Shown piece by piece: positions 1 to 10,590 of a stretch of 64,000 nt of DNA (position 1 is the first letter of the stretch; every line of letters begins with the position of its first letter). The stretch is taken from NCBI GenBank assembly GCA_025558095.1, contig JAIVFI010000033.1, positions 310,001 to 374,000 on the forward strand. Reading direction: 5' to 3'. The notes below the pieces were generated by a model. It was not told where the DNA came from and searched no databases. It saw nothing but the letters and a program-made list of their open reading frames with translations. This DNA comes from Hyaloraphidium curvatum (lineage: Eukaryota; Monoblepharomycota; Hyaloraphidiomycetes; Hyaloraphidiales; Hyaloraphidiaceae). The position numbers were made by a program, and so were the translations under genes.

Positions 1-143
1 AGCTGCGTCAGGATCTTTTGGACGTCAAGGCGAGTCAGAACGTTCTTTTCTCCTCTTGCTCGGACTGACTCTTGGTCCATCAGTCCATGTACAAGGAGCA
101 GATTGCTGACCTCGTGGAGCAGCTGGCGCAGAGGCCGCAATGA
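1..143 (+). CDS. 3' end of a coiled-coil protein gene (partial)
   Basis: Only the last two exons are inside the window: 1-41 (the first full codon starts at base 3) and 84-143, with a 42-nt GT-AG intron between them that contains a CTGAC branch-like site. The spliced frame ends in a short leucine-, glutamine- and lysine-rich segment before a TGA at 141-143, which looks like the end of an amphipathic or coiled-coil helix. Nothing in these roughly 33 residues identifies a family. The call as the tail of a gene rests on the open frame plus a plausible intron. The next gene starts about 160 bp downstream on the same strand. Confidence 0.45.
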
Positions 144-306
144 TTGAGATATGGGATAGATTTCACTGTATTTGCTGACACACTTGGCCCATGGAAGGGG
201 AACACGATCGCAGGGAATGACTCAGCGCGGCGGAGAAGGTTGATGGTTGGTGGAGCAAGTCGATCGACGCCTTCCCACCATCACGACGTCCAAAACGTCG
301 CGCGCC

Positions 307-2216
307 ATGGCCTTCAATTTCGGCTCGTTGTTCGAGCACTCCCTCCAGGACGCCGGCGAAGAAACGCGCCGCCTGCCACCGGGACTGGAGCCGCGGCCTC
401 AGTACTCTTTGTTCGGCCCGCCGGGCCTCGGCCCGCTCCGGCCGACGACGCCGTCCTCGGGGCCTGGCACGCCCAGCACGCCTCTAACGGCCTCGCTGTT
501 CGCTCCTCCAGGCTTGGGGCCTAGCAGCCTCGCGTTGCCCTTCACCACAGAGCGCGATGTGGCCGTCGGACACGTCCCCGAGTCGGCTTTCGATTCGCTC
601 TTCGATCGACTCGCCAAGAACCTGGCCCAGTACAGCTCCGTCGCCACGCCGTTTGCATCATCAGCTCAGACTCTCGTCGGGGACCGCGGTTTCGGCACGG
701 TGACGAGCCAGGTTCTGCCTGATGACCACGGCGATCTGCCGGCTGGCCCGACTCCCGAGAGCTTCGACAGTGCGGAAACTCGTGCGTTTACCGAAGATTC
801 GGATAGCCTGGCCAGGATGAGCCCCATCAGCCCCACTGGGTCATCGACGTGGGCCAAAGTGGCCACTTTCAACGTCCCCTCTTCATCAGCGGGACTCGCC
901 CGTTTCCGCACCATCGAGGACGAAGTTTCCTCGGTCGAGGATGGAATCAACGTTGGTTGATGCGCGCGCCCCAAAGCTCCGCATCGAGCTCGAAACGTTC
1001 CGCTTTCGCAGATCTCTCCGGGGAAAGAGATCGAAAGCCCTGAGCATCAGAGGGCCGTCGTACGGGTGTCGGATCTGCCCCGGCACTTTGCGCATGCAGA
1101 CATCAAGAAGGTGCTGCCGATTACTTGCCTTTCTGCGCATCATGTCGCTGATTTCGCCATTCCTTCAGATGCTGAAGGCGCACGGAGTCCGGAGCTCGAT
1201 CGTGAGTTCTAGACGATTGATCTGCGATCTGCGCCATCCTAACCATTGGTGCAACTGAAGACCCACTTCATCATCAATCGGAAGACTTTCGGTAGCTTGG
1301 TGAAAGCTCGTTAGGACGTGAAGGTGGCACTGATGCACAACCCTTGCAGAGAAAGTCACCGCTGAAGGCATCAGGTCCCCGCTGCCCGTGGAGGAGGTCT
1401 ACCTCGAGTTCAAGGTAGCTTCGTACGCGGACGCGCTGCTCAAGTCGCCGCAGCCCAAGATCGGCGGCAAGCCCGTGGCGATAGCGCCGAGCGATGCGCC
1501 GGAACTGCGGGCCGCGCTCTTCCCCAAGCTCAAGGGCAGGGACAAGAGCGATGACTATCCGGTGCTTCCCAAGGACGAGATCGCCGCCATACTAGACTTC
1601 TGTACGCGTGCCGAGGTACGTTTGGTTCGCTTTTGTGCCGGTGTCCTCGAGTGACGCCTTTCGCCAAGGCGGCATTCCCACACGACAACTCGATTCCGTT
1701 CGAGCACGTCTGCTCGATCCTCCAGAAGATCGCGCGCATGGACAGCGACAAGGTCCCCGACATGCAGAGGAACGCCGTGGTTCGTGGCTTTTGCGCGATC
1801 GGGCGAACCCAGGTCCGTTTACGCTGGCGACGCAGTACGATCTCGCGAAGCTCTCGATCAACGCCCTGCACCTCAAGCTCTCGGCCAAGCGCGGCAACTA
1901 CGTCGGCCTGCAGCAGGGTCTGCTCGTGAAGCTGGTCGTCGCGGCGCTGACGGGTCGGTGCCCGGCCGGGAGCAAGGCTGCGATCGGCGGCGAGCTGACC
2001 ACTGCGTCCCGTTCAGTGCCCAACTTCACCCCTCGGCAGAAGTACAACATCACCAAGGAGTCGGGGTTGGCGCCCTCGCACGTGGGTAACGGCCAAATGC
2101 GACGGGGACCACGGTCTCAACTTCTCGCGCAGCTCCCGACCGAGATGCAGGGCCACTTCGTCGAGCCGCCCCGCCCCGTGCGGTACAACCCCGCCACGGG
2201 CCGCCCCTCCGAGTGA
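307..2216 (+). CDS. RRM-domain RNA-binding protein
   Basis: Modelled exons are 307-951, 1012-1110, 1169-1201, 1261-1291, 1350-1615, 1669-1776 and 1836-2216. The donor near 1291 is uncertain, and an extra intron near 1960-2010 is possible. The first about 215 residues are low-complexity, with PPGLGP-type repeats and many Ser, Pro and Thr. Then comes an RRM-like fold: a [11 protein letters not shown] strand (RNP2-like), helix ADIKKMLKAHG, and after further splicing [19 protein letters not shown] followed by [11 protein letters not shown] (RNP1 and beta-4 region). A helical region and a basic, proline-containing tail follow. RRM proteins bind single-stranded RNA. Which process this one serves cannot be told. 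The start at 307 gives MAFNFGSL; an upstream in-frame ATG-like start at 247 is possible. It is convergent with mitochondrial EF-G, 87 bp away. Confidence 0.7.
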
Positions 2217-2303
2217 TCGGACCGCAACGCCAGCGGAACGGGGTCAACTCATCTATCCGGGCGCGCAATCCACCCTGTAAACTAAGCCGAAAAAGCCCGG
2301 CCC

Positions 2304-4980
2304 CTACCGCTTCGTCGTCTTTTCGCCGCGGGCCTTTTTGGCCGCGTCGATGAGCTCCAGCTGGGTCTGCATGAGCACGGGCGAGTGGTGTTTGAATTCC
2401 TGTAGAAGGCGAGGATGATGAGAAGAGCAGCAGCGGTCGCTCCACGGAAGGGCGCACCATCGAGAACTCTCCCTTGCCCTGCGTCCCCGACCTGAGGTCC
2501 GTCGAGAAGCCGAACATGTCGTTGAGCGGCACCTCGGCCTGGATCTCGACGTAGTCGTCGCGGACCTCCGAGTCGAGCACGGTGCCGCGGCGCTTGTTGA
2601 GCAGCGCGATCACGGTGCCCTGGAACTCGACCGGGGCGGAGAGGCCGACCTCCATGATGGGCTCGAGGATGTGGGCGTCGCCCTTGACGAACGCTTCCTT
2701 GAAGGCGTCCCTCACCGCCGTCCTGAAGGCCAGTTCGCTCGAATCCGTCACGTGCGCCAACCCGTCCACGATGGCCAGCCGCGTCTTTGTCACGGGGTGC
2801 CCGATCAGCGGCCCCTTCTCGATGGCGTCCAGGAACCCCTTGTAGATGCCCGGCTTGAACTGCGGCGGGATGTTGTTCCCCTGCGTCTCGTCGACGTACT
2901 CGACCGGCTCCCCGTCCTCGTTGGCCTGCGGCATGGGCTCGATGTACCCGATCACCCTGGCGTACTGCCCCGCGCCGCCCGTCTGCTTCTTGTGCGTGTA
3001 GTTGAACTCGACCCGCCTGCCGAGCGCCTCGCGGTAGGCCACCTGCGGCTTGCCCGTGGCGCAGTCGACCCGGTACTCGCGGCGCATGCGCTCCACGTAC
3101 ACCTCGAGGTGCAGCTCGCCCATGCCCGAGATGATGGTCTGCTTGGATTCGGGGTCCACGTGCACGCGGAAGGTCGGGTCCTCGCGGACGAAGCGGTTCA
3201 GGGCCTTGGAGAAGTTGGCGAGGGCCTCCTTGGCCTTGGGCTCGATCGAGAGCGAGATGACGGGCTCCGGGACGAACATCGAGGTCTGGACCGAGGGGTG
3301 GGGGCAGAACGTCGGTTGCATGTCAGGGGGCGGCAGCGAGACAACCCACCATCGAGTACTGCAGCGTGCCGTCGGTGAAGGTGTCGCCCGACGAGCAGTC
3401 GATCCCAAACAGCGCGCAGATCTCCCCGCTCCCGACCTCCTCCACGTCCTGCATCTCGTTCGAGTGCATCCGCACCAGCCTGGGCACCTTGACCCTCTTG
3501 CCGTTCTTGGCGTTGACGATGTTCATGCCCTTCTTGATGCTCCCCTGGTACACCCGCACGTACGTGAGCTGCCCGTAGCGCCCCTCCTCGAGCTTGAACG
3601 CCAGCGCGACGAGCGGGTCGCGCGACGAGGGGGACAGCGCGGTCTTGGCCTCGCCGCGGGAGAGGTCCAGCGCGGTGTTGGACACCTCGTTGGGCGCGGG
3701 GAGGTAGTCCACCACGCCGTCGAGCATGGGCTGCACGCCCGTGTTCCAGTAGGCCGAGCCGACAAAGACGGGGGTGAACTTGTTGGCGATGGTCGCGCGG
3801 CGGATCGCGGCCTGCCCGAACCCGCGTCAGCGAGTGCGACAGAGATCGGCGGGGCGGGTTACCTTGAGCTGCTCCGCCGTCGGCGTCTCCTCCATGATGA
3901 ACAAGTCCGCGATCTCGTCGTCGACCTCTGCGACGTTGGCCACCAGCTCCGCCTTTTTCTTCTTCGCAAACTCCTCCAGCTCGGCCGGCACCTCCCCCAC
4001 CACGATCCTCTCCCCGTTCGCGCCCTCGTTGTAGTACGCCTTCCACTCCACCAGGTCCACGACCCCCTTGAACTCGGACTCGGCGCCGATGGGCACCTGC
4101 ACGAGCGCGCAGTGCAGCCGGAGCTTCTGCCGCATCTGGTCGACCACGCGCAGGGGGTTGGCGCCGGCGCGGTCCATCTTGTTGATGAAGCAGATGCGGG
4201 GGACGCCGTAGCGCTTCATTTGGCGGTCGACGGTGATGGTTTGGGACTTGAGGGGAGGGGATCACGGATCACGGGGGGAGGGGAACGTGGTCAGCTGGCT
4301 GAAGGGCAGAGGCAGCTGGAGGACCAAGTTACCTGCACACCGCCGACAGAGCACAGCACCAGCACGGCGCCGTCGAGCACGCGCAGCGCGCGCTCGACCT
4401 CGATGGTAAAGTCGACGTGGCCGGGAGTGTCGATGATGTTGACGAACGAGTCCTTCCACTGGCAGAAGGTTGCCGCCGACTGGATGGTGATGCCCTTTTC
4501 CCTCTCGAGCTCCATCGAGTCCATCTTTGCGCCGACGCCGTCGCGCCCGCGGACCTCGTGTATGCCGTCGATCCTCCCGGTGTAGAAGAGGATGCGCTCT
4601 GTCAGGGTGGTCTTGCCCGAGTCGATGTGAGCCGAAATGCCGATGTTGCGCTGCTTCTTCAGACGGGCGGCGTCCTCCGGGGCCAGCTCGAAGGCGGGCG
4701 GCGGGTCGAGGGCGGCTGCGGCGGCGGAGGCCTGGCCGCGGGCGAGGCGGGGGTGTGTGCGGGGCCTGCCGGGTGCAGCCGGGGCACGGTGTGCGCGGGG
4801 CGCGGTCCGGCACGCCGCATCGCGGGGCTGCGCGGCCAGCAGCGCCAGCGTCCTGCGCGCGGCGGGCTGCGGCGTCCGCGCGGCGGCGGGCGCGGCGTGC
4901 GCGGGCGGCGGGGCGGGGGACGCCGCGCGGCCCGCCGCCGCGGAGAGCGCGGCACCCGCGCGGTGCGCCACCGGCCTCAT
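2304..4980 (-). CDS. MEF1: Mitochondrial elongation factor G (translocation GTPase)
   Basis: Five exons (4980-4333, 4246-3863, 3811-3350, 3285-2458, 2399-2304) encode 805 residues. An Ala/Arg-rich N-terminus without acidic residues over about 75 aa looks like a mitochondrial presequence. The GTPase domain follows: P-loop-type [10 protein letters not shown]3 DTPGHVD and G4 NKMD. Domain II ([13 protein letters not shown]) and EF-G domains III-V ([42 protein letters not shown]) are recognisable, and the protein ends in a basic RGEKTTKR tail. EF-G catalyses GTP-driven translocation of tRNA and mRNA on mitochondrial ribosomes. The TGKGEF-type C-terminus and intact domain IV suggest the elongation paralogue (EFG1) rather than the recycling one (EFG2). 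It shares a 103-bp upstream region with the divergent gene at 5084. Confidence 0.95.
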
Positions 4981-5083
4981 GGCGCTCTACGCGTCACAGA
5001 AGGGGAGGGAGAGGCGGAACCGCAGTGGCGTCGTTTGTTGTCGATGACGCGCGCCTGACCCGCCGACACTGAGAACCGCCGAA

Positions 5084-6274
5084 ATGTCAAAGCTCGCGGA
5101 GCTGCTGGAGGCCGTGCTGGCCTCGGACGACCCGCCCTGTGGCGCAGATCTGGCGAGAGAGCTGTTACGGACAGACTCCGTGGGCGGCGAGGTTCCCCCC
5201 ACGCCCGAGGAGCCCGATGCGCCGCCCTCCGCTCCGGGGTCCGCGGTCCCGCTCCCCGACCTTCCCGAGGAGGCCGTGGACGGAGGATCGGGCGGCACGG
5301 ACGCACCTGCGGAGGGCGCCAACGACGCATCGCGGGAGAACGAGGAGCCGGCGGCCGCCAGCAAAGACGGGATCAGCGCCGAAGCTGCTTCGCCACCGCC
5401 GGCCCCTCTCGCCCTCGACCCCGCGTCGCTACGCGCCCTGGTCGCCGCATTCGACGATGCCTACGCGCAGCACCGCGGGGAGCACCTCGCCGCGCTCGGC
5501 GGGACCGCGGACGTCGAGGTCTCGACCCGCCCGCTCCACGGGTTCCTTGCCCGGATGCTGGTTGACGCCCGCAGCCGGACACGAACGGCGCTACCCCCTC
5601 TACCGGTCCTGGAGGGCATGCCACCGGAACGCGAGGAGGCGGCGAAGCTCAGGGAGGACGCCGCGAAGCTCGCGGACGGGTTCCTGGACGCCCTCGAACC
5701 GCTCGACCCGTCCTTCCTCGACCCCGCCGCCGACCCTCCCGACAACCCCGGCATCAGCACTCCCACCTTCCCCCCCGCCGCGCTCGACGCCGCCCGCCGT
5801 TTTCTCGCCTTGCTCACCCCGCAATCGCTCCTCCTCCTCCTCGCCCACCGGCTCACCACGGGCTCCACGAGCACCGCCCTCCCCCCCTCCCTCCCCTCGC
5901 TCCTCGCCGCCTTCCTCGCCCCTCACGTTACCGCCCGCCCGCACAAATCCCCCCGGCCCGCGTCGCAGCTCCTCACGTCGGGCTGCGTCGCCCTCTCGAA
6001 GCACTCGCAGCGCTCCCTCTCGGGCGCATGGGGACAGTGCACCGGTCCCGTCCCGCAGCGCAACGCGGCAGCGGCGAGGGTGCTTGCGCGTGTCTTGGGC
6101 CGCGCGGCGTGGGCCAATGCGCACGGGCTGCCGCACGGGGTGGTGGCGTACGAGGTCAGGGACGGCGAGGGGTACGGGGCCAGGTGGACGGTGGACGAGG
6201 GGGGTGGGGTGAGGTTCAGGGGGTTTTTGGAGCCGCCGATGGAGGACGGGCACGGGAGGGGGTGGGTGCACTGA
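5084..6274 (+). CDS. Unrecognised intronless protein with a conserved-looking C-terminus
   Basis: A single uninterrupted frame of 396 aa starts at the first ATG after the divergent EF-G promoter. The N-terminal about 105 residues are acidic and low-complexity (Pro, Glu, Asp, Ala). A helical middle part contains a leucine-rich stretch (residues about 245-260). The C-terminus looks structured: an Ala/Arg helix, then LPHGVVAYEVRDGEGYGARW and FRGFLEPPMEDGHGRGWVH, the final His being the last residue. The pattern of GYGARW followed by FxGFLEP and a GWxH end suggests a small conserved domain, but I cannot name it. It is one of only two long intronless genes here. It is probably cytosolic, since no signal or membrane segment is seen. 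Confidence 0.75.
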   Translation: MSKLAELLEAVLASDDPPCGADLARELLRTDSVGGEVPPTPEEPDAPPSAPGSAVPLPDLPEEAVDGGSGGTDAPAEGANDASRENEEPAAASKDGISAEAASPPPAPLALDPASLRALVAAFDDAYAQHRGEHLAALGGTADVEVSTRPLHGFLARMLVDARSRTRTALPPLPVLEGMPPEREEAAKLREDAAKLADGFLDALEPLDPSFLDPAADPPDNPGISTPTFPPAALDAARRFLALLTPQSLLLLLAHRLTTGSTSTALPPSLPSLLAAFLAPHVTARPHKSPRPASQLLTSGCVALSKHSQRSLSGAWGQCTGPVPQRNAAAARVLARVLGRAAWANAHGLPHGVVAYEVRDGEGYGARWTVDEGGGVRFRGFLEPPMEDGHGRGWVH

Positions 6275-6476
6275 TCCCTCCCCGGTTTGGGGACTGAGAA
6301 GCCAGCAATGAGTGCGCTGAACTGGCGGCCGGCCTCGCCGAACAGCAGCCGTCGGATCACGGTAAATGAAGCCGTTCTTGTACGTTTGTACGACAACTGC
6401 CCCGTCGCATGACACGTCGACACTATGGGCTTAGGACTGACGACGGATCCGGCCGGGCCAACTGTGTAATCCCTCA

Positions 6477-8748
6477 TCACTTGAAGTACTCCCTCGCATT
6501 GTGCTCAGTGTTGTCCCTCAGGTCTATCACCTTGACGTTGCCGCCCGTCTTGTCCAGAATTGCGAAGCTCTTGGCCTGGTACTTGATCGTGCAGCGCCCG
6601 TCCACCTTGCCCTCGACCAAAACATCTCCATTCTCGGCCCGCAGCTCCACCTCCGACTCGCCATCGATCTTGCCCTTGATGATGATGTCCTTCGCGGCCC
6701 AAATCCTGACCTTGGATTTACCGTCGATCTTGCCGTTGCCGGCGGTGCCGATGACCACGCTGCCGTCCCGGGCTACCAGCGTCGTGGTCGATTTCCCATC
6801 GATGAACTCTCTGACTTCGATGCTGCTGGCCACGAGATTGGAGTTGGACATCCCGTCGATCTTGCCAACCTTGATGGAACCCGCGCCGTCGATGTTGACG
6901 TGGGCACCTCCGTCTATCTTCTCGTACTCCTGATTCCCCGTCGCCTTCAGGTTTGCTCCGACGTCACTGCCGTCAAACCGGATGCCCGTCGTTGCAAGCC
7001 GTGGCGAGGGGCTGCAAGGCCGGGATCGTAAGGGGGGAGAGCATTTGCACCCGGGGCAAGTAAACTCACGATCGAGCGAGGCTGAAGAAAGGGAGGGAAC
7101 TAGGTGCGGAACTGTTGCCGGAGATAGCCGCCCCAACCAGTTCAATGACGGTGGAGGATTGTGCCGGTACGGTTCCAGCCCCAAAGTTGGCCACTTCTGC
7201 GTCGTTGTCCAGAGACTGGCTGCCGGATAATGAATCCTCCCCAGGCTCTGATATCTCCTTTTCCTCCACATCTTGTGAAGATTCGATCTTGACAGCTGCA
7301 CTTGCTGGCGAGAAATCAACCACCTCAGCTGAATCCTCCAAAGGCCGGCTTTCGAGCACATCACCCTGCCCACGCTCCAGGATCTGCTCCTTTCCACCTT
7401 GTGGCGATTCACGTTCCGGCTCTGAACCGTCCAGTGCCACCCTGCCTTCATGATGCACAGTCATGTGGGGTCCAAATGCAGCAGTCCAAGTCACGAAGGC
7501 AACATATGCTCCTAGGGCCAATGTGACCGGGATCGAAGCAGCTGAAGACATCAATGCTGCCGCCACCAGTCCACCAGCAACGATAGCAGTGCGACTACTT
7601 GGCGAAGTGGATCCGGTGCCAGGGGCACCGCTGGGTCCACCGGAATGCTGCCCATTTGACGACCTGCCCCCAGCATCACTCCCTGGACCACTACCAGAGG
7701 AACCTCCAGCTGATGGTGCTTTGTTAGGCGATTGACGAGAGCTTGCTTCCGGCTCCAACTCTGCAGTCAGCTCCAAGGTGGCAGAGCGTCCTCTCAAACG
7801 CAGCGGTGGCATTTCGACGCCATTCAGGTGGATTTCGATGCGATTCAGCTGAGAGCTAGCCTGCCTCACCCTCAGCTTGAGCTTAATGCCCCGTGGAGGG
7901 TCGTCGGAGGGTTCGAATGAAACATCCACGTCATGCTCGCTGGAAGCAACAGATCTCGGCCTCTTGGAACTAGAAGGACCAGCTATGGGTTGAATTGTCG
8001 AAACGTTTGGCTGCTCTTGTAAGCTTTGCTCGCGAACATGGCTGCGCCAAGGCCAGTTCTCGCACTTCTTCCCTTCACCCTTGTTGATGCCATCACGTTG
8101 CACTGAACAACCGAATGAGCTTGGTGGTTGCAACAGCATTCCGAAACATCTACCTGGCTTGCGGCACCTTAAACAGCGGTATGGCGGCTCTTCCGTCTCC
8201 AGGTATCGAATCGAGGGATCCCTTACATGAACTAGCCCATTGTCCGCAAGGTTCCTCAGCTCCATGTTTCCCCGAAGCGCTTCCAGAAGGTAGTCGGCTA
8301 CGTAGAGGCGATGGTAGGGCACGTTTTCTTCTCCCAAACTTGAGCCGAGATGATTGTACTTCTTCCTTGCCCTTACAAAGCTCTCGTGGGAGTAGAAGTG
8401 TCCCGATGCTATCGCCAAGCTGACCCAAAAAGGAACGGGAGCTTTGGCACCGCCGCGATCCGGTTCAGGGTACCTATTCTGCGGCCATCCGCGAGCGGCC
8501 ATCTGGATTAGCAGATCAGCTGACTTCGGGACACTCAAATTTCCCCAATCTACGGCCTCCAAATCGTTCGCCACTGTTTCCAAAAGCTCTGCCCGCTCCT
8601 CAGCGGACAGTGTTCGCTTTGTTTGCACCCCATCCGCTGTGCTGGTAACGTCGACCAGCGGAAGCCAATCGGGGTCCGTTGGCACATCGTCCGCGGCGTC
8701 TGCCGACCCTCCTTCGCCTTCAGAGTCGTGGAAATCGTCCGAAGACAT
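6477..8748 (-). CDS. KIDG-repeat protein with a membrane segment (unrecognised)
   Basis: Two exons (8748-7070 and 7011-6477, 58-nt intron) encode 737 residues. The N-terminal 230 residues are soluble and contain four cysteines spaced like a metal site (CLRCRKPGRC, then two later Cys). A Ser/Gly/Pro-rich linker leads to one or two hydrophobic helices (around residues 395-435, starting AIVAGGLVAAALMSS). An acidic linker follows. The last about 170 residues consist of six imperfect repeats of 20-24 aa, each opening with KIDG, KVDG or IDGK and alternating hydrophobic residues, which suggests a beta-helix or beta-solenoid like the putative-adhesin families or bactofilins. No full-length homologue is recognised. 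Topology cannot be fixed. It shares a 262-bp upstream region with the gene at 9011. Confidence 0.7.
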
Positions 8749-9010
8749 GGCTGCAGGTTGATTGCACCTCCAGAGAGAATGACGAACGGAAGGCGGCGCG
8801 CGAGCGGGTCAGCGACCGCCGATCGCGATCGGGCGGCCCGAATCACCGCCCAGCCACAAACGCACGCACGCACGCACTCACGCACGCACGCACGATGGAC
8901 CATATAAAGAGGCGCGGTTCGCGAATCATCACTTTTTCAACGCAAACATCAATCACTTCCCGTCACACCCATCCTCACCCTCATCCGGGCCCCACCTGTC
9001 CGCCGGCCCC
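8749..9010. promoter_or_regulatory. Shared upstream region of two divergent genes
   Basis: These 262 bp separate the start codons of the KIDG-repeat gene (minus) and the gene at 9011 (plus). They hold a tandem CGCA tract at 8861-8894, an inverted GATCGCGATC at 8821-8830 and, downstream of the tract, a short A/T-richer stretch with CATATAAAGAG (about 8899-8909) that could be a TATA-like element for the plus gene. Promoter function is inferred from position only. Confidence 0.4.
8861..8894. repeat. CGCA tetranucleotide microsatellite
   Basis: The tract consists of repeated CGCA units interrupted once by CTCA. It lies in the divergent promoter between the genes at 8748 and 9011. Tetranucleotide tracts of this kind vary in length between strains and can affect nearby promoters; the second statement is inference here. 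Confidence 0.85.
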
Positions 9011-10077
9011 ATGCCTGCGGAGATACACGGCGCGATGGCGGTCAACGCCCTCGTGGCCTCGCTCGAAGTCCTGTATGGGATCTTCCTCATTTCTGGCGCC
9101 TGGACGGTGGTGATGCAGGGGGACTGGAACCTCGCGACCTACTTCGACGGCATGTCTCGCAACAGGCTCTGTGGGTTCCGTCGTGCGCGGTCTCGGGCCT
9201 GGTCTGACTGCGGACGCATGGCAGACGTTGGTCACCTCGTCAGGCGCGGTGCTCCGCCCTGCATCGGCCTCAGGTTCACCCGCACGGCACTCGAGTTCCT
9301 GTATGCCGGTCCCGACGGCACCACTCGCGTCGGCATCCGTGCCCGCTACCGTTTCGGCGCGCCCATGGCTCGCATGACCCTGGGCGGCGACGGCTACTGG
9401 CGCCTCCACTCGGAAACGTTCTCCCCTCCGCACGTCCCGGACAACATCGTGTACACCATGCTCCAAGACCGCGATGACAACCACATCCCGGCCGACTTCT
9501 TCATCTATGACGGTGGGCCCCGCGGCCCGCTCTCCCACTTGCGCTCACCTCCTGCGCTTGTGCAGTGGACCCCGCCATCGCCAAGCCTCCACCCCAGCAC
9601 TTCGCGTTCGCCGGCTCCCTCGGATTCACGGAGGTGCGCAGCGACGTCATCATCTGCGTGGACGACGGCGTCGGCAACTTCAAGCTGTGGGGCTCGAACT
9701 CCCACATGCTTCAAGGGGTGAGTTGGCCGATTGCAGGACCCGTGAGCGCGTCTGACTCGGCCCGTTCACTCAGTTCCCTCGCTACGCCATCATTTACCTG
9801 TATGGTGCCGACGACCACCTTGTCTCATCGTACCGCCTCGACATGGACGTTCCCCCCCGCGGCTTAGGCGGCCTCACGATGCGCGACAAGCGACTCGACC
9901 TCGCCTTCCCTCCGGGCGGTGTCGTGAAAGTGGCGGTTGTCTTCGGCGGACCTCAGCACGAAGCCGTCAGCGCTCAGGAAGCTCTTGCGGTGGGATCGTC
10001 GGCACCTCCCTTACTGTGCGCTGACCCCGCTCGTGCAGACCGCCCTTCGGGTCGCCGGAGCTCTCGCCCTCATTTGA
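9011..10077 (+). CDS. Unrecognised protein with hydrophobic N- and C-terminal segments
   Basis: Modelled exons are 9011-9512, 9566-9717, 9774-9989 and 10039-10077, giving 302 aa. A further in-frame intron around 9154-9243 is possible and would shorten the protein to 272 aa. The N-terminus has a hydrophobic run (NALVASLEVLYGIFLISGAW) that could be a signal anchor. The middle contains beta-rich stretches such as RSDVIICVDDGVGNFKLWG and RYAIIYLYGADDHLVSSYRL. The last intron creates a hydrophobic tail ending TALRVAGALALI, which could fit a GPI-anchor signal. Without that intron the frame would run on to 10172 with basic, non-hydrophobic sequence. No known family is recognised. Secretion or surface location is inference. 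Confidence 0.5.
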
Positions 10078-10590
10078 AGCGCCGACAGCAAGGCCCTCCG
10101 CGCGGGTTGCTCTTTACGGCGAGCGCCTCTGCAAGGGAGATCCGTGTTAGCCGCCACTTGCTTTGTTTGTAGCGGACATCGTTCCCAGTCAGCATAGACG
10201 CGGTTTCGATCGCAAGCTTCTCGCTCTTGTCTGGTTGCCAGGGACCCCAGCTTTCCTGACGCAGATCGGCCCTAGCATATGGCGTTTGCGGCTCGTGGCA
10301 CGTTGCACGAGTGCGAACAGAGCCATCTGTTTCCTGATCTCGCCTGCAGGAGCAGAGTCCGGCGATCAGTCGGTCGTCACCGCTTTAGAAGAAAGTTGGA
10401 CGTGGACGCGGCAATACGGGGTGAGCAGAGTCAAGATGCCGGGCCTGAATGTCTTTTGACTGGCGAGGATGTCGATCCACCGTACCAAGCTTCGGATAGG
10501 ATCCTCAGCGCAAGCCGCCCTCGACGTTCCACTTCCCCGCATCCAGATAGACGTGCACCTGACGGTGCTCCCTCTTCTTCGGCGCTGGCG
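10078..10590. other. Intergenic region between convergent genes
   Basis: This is 513 bp between the ends of the genes at 9011 and 10591. I see no exon pattern with both splice sites and family-like sequence on either strand, and no RNA gene. It should contain the two 3' UTRs. Confidence 0.4.

Noticed and set aside
2050-2400. C-terminal extension of mitochondrial EF-G by reading on past 2458
   Set aside because: Splicing out 2400-2457 gives the expected EF-G C-terminus and stop at 2304. The unspliced reading is Arg-rich and unlike the family.
3050-4585. 511-aa plus-strand frame
   Set aside because: It is antisense to mitochondrial EF-G and spans its introns. Long mirror frames are expected at this GC content.
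8861-8894. CRISPR-like or protein-binding array
   Set aside because: It is a simple CGCA tandem tract with no spacers.
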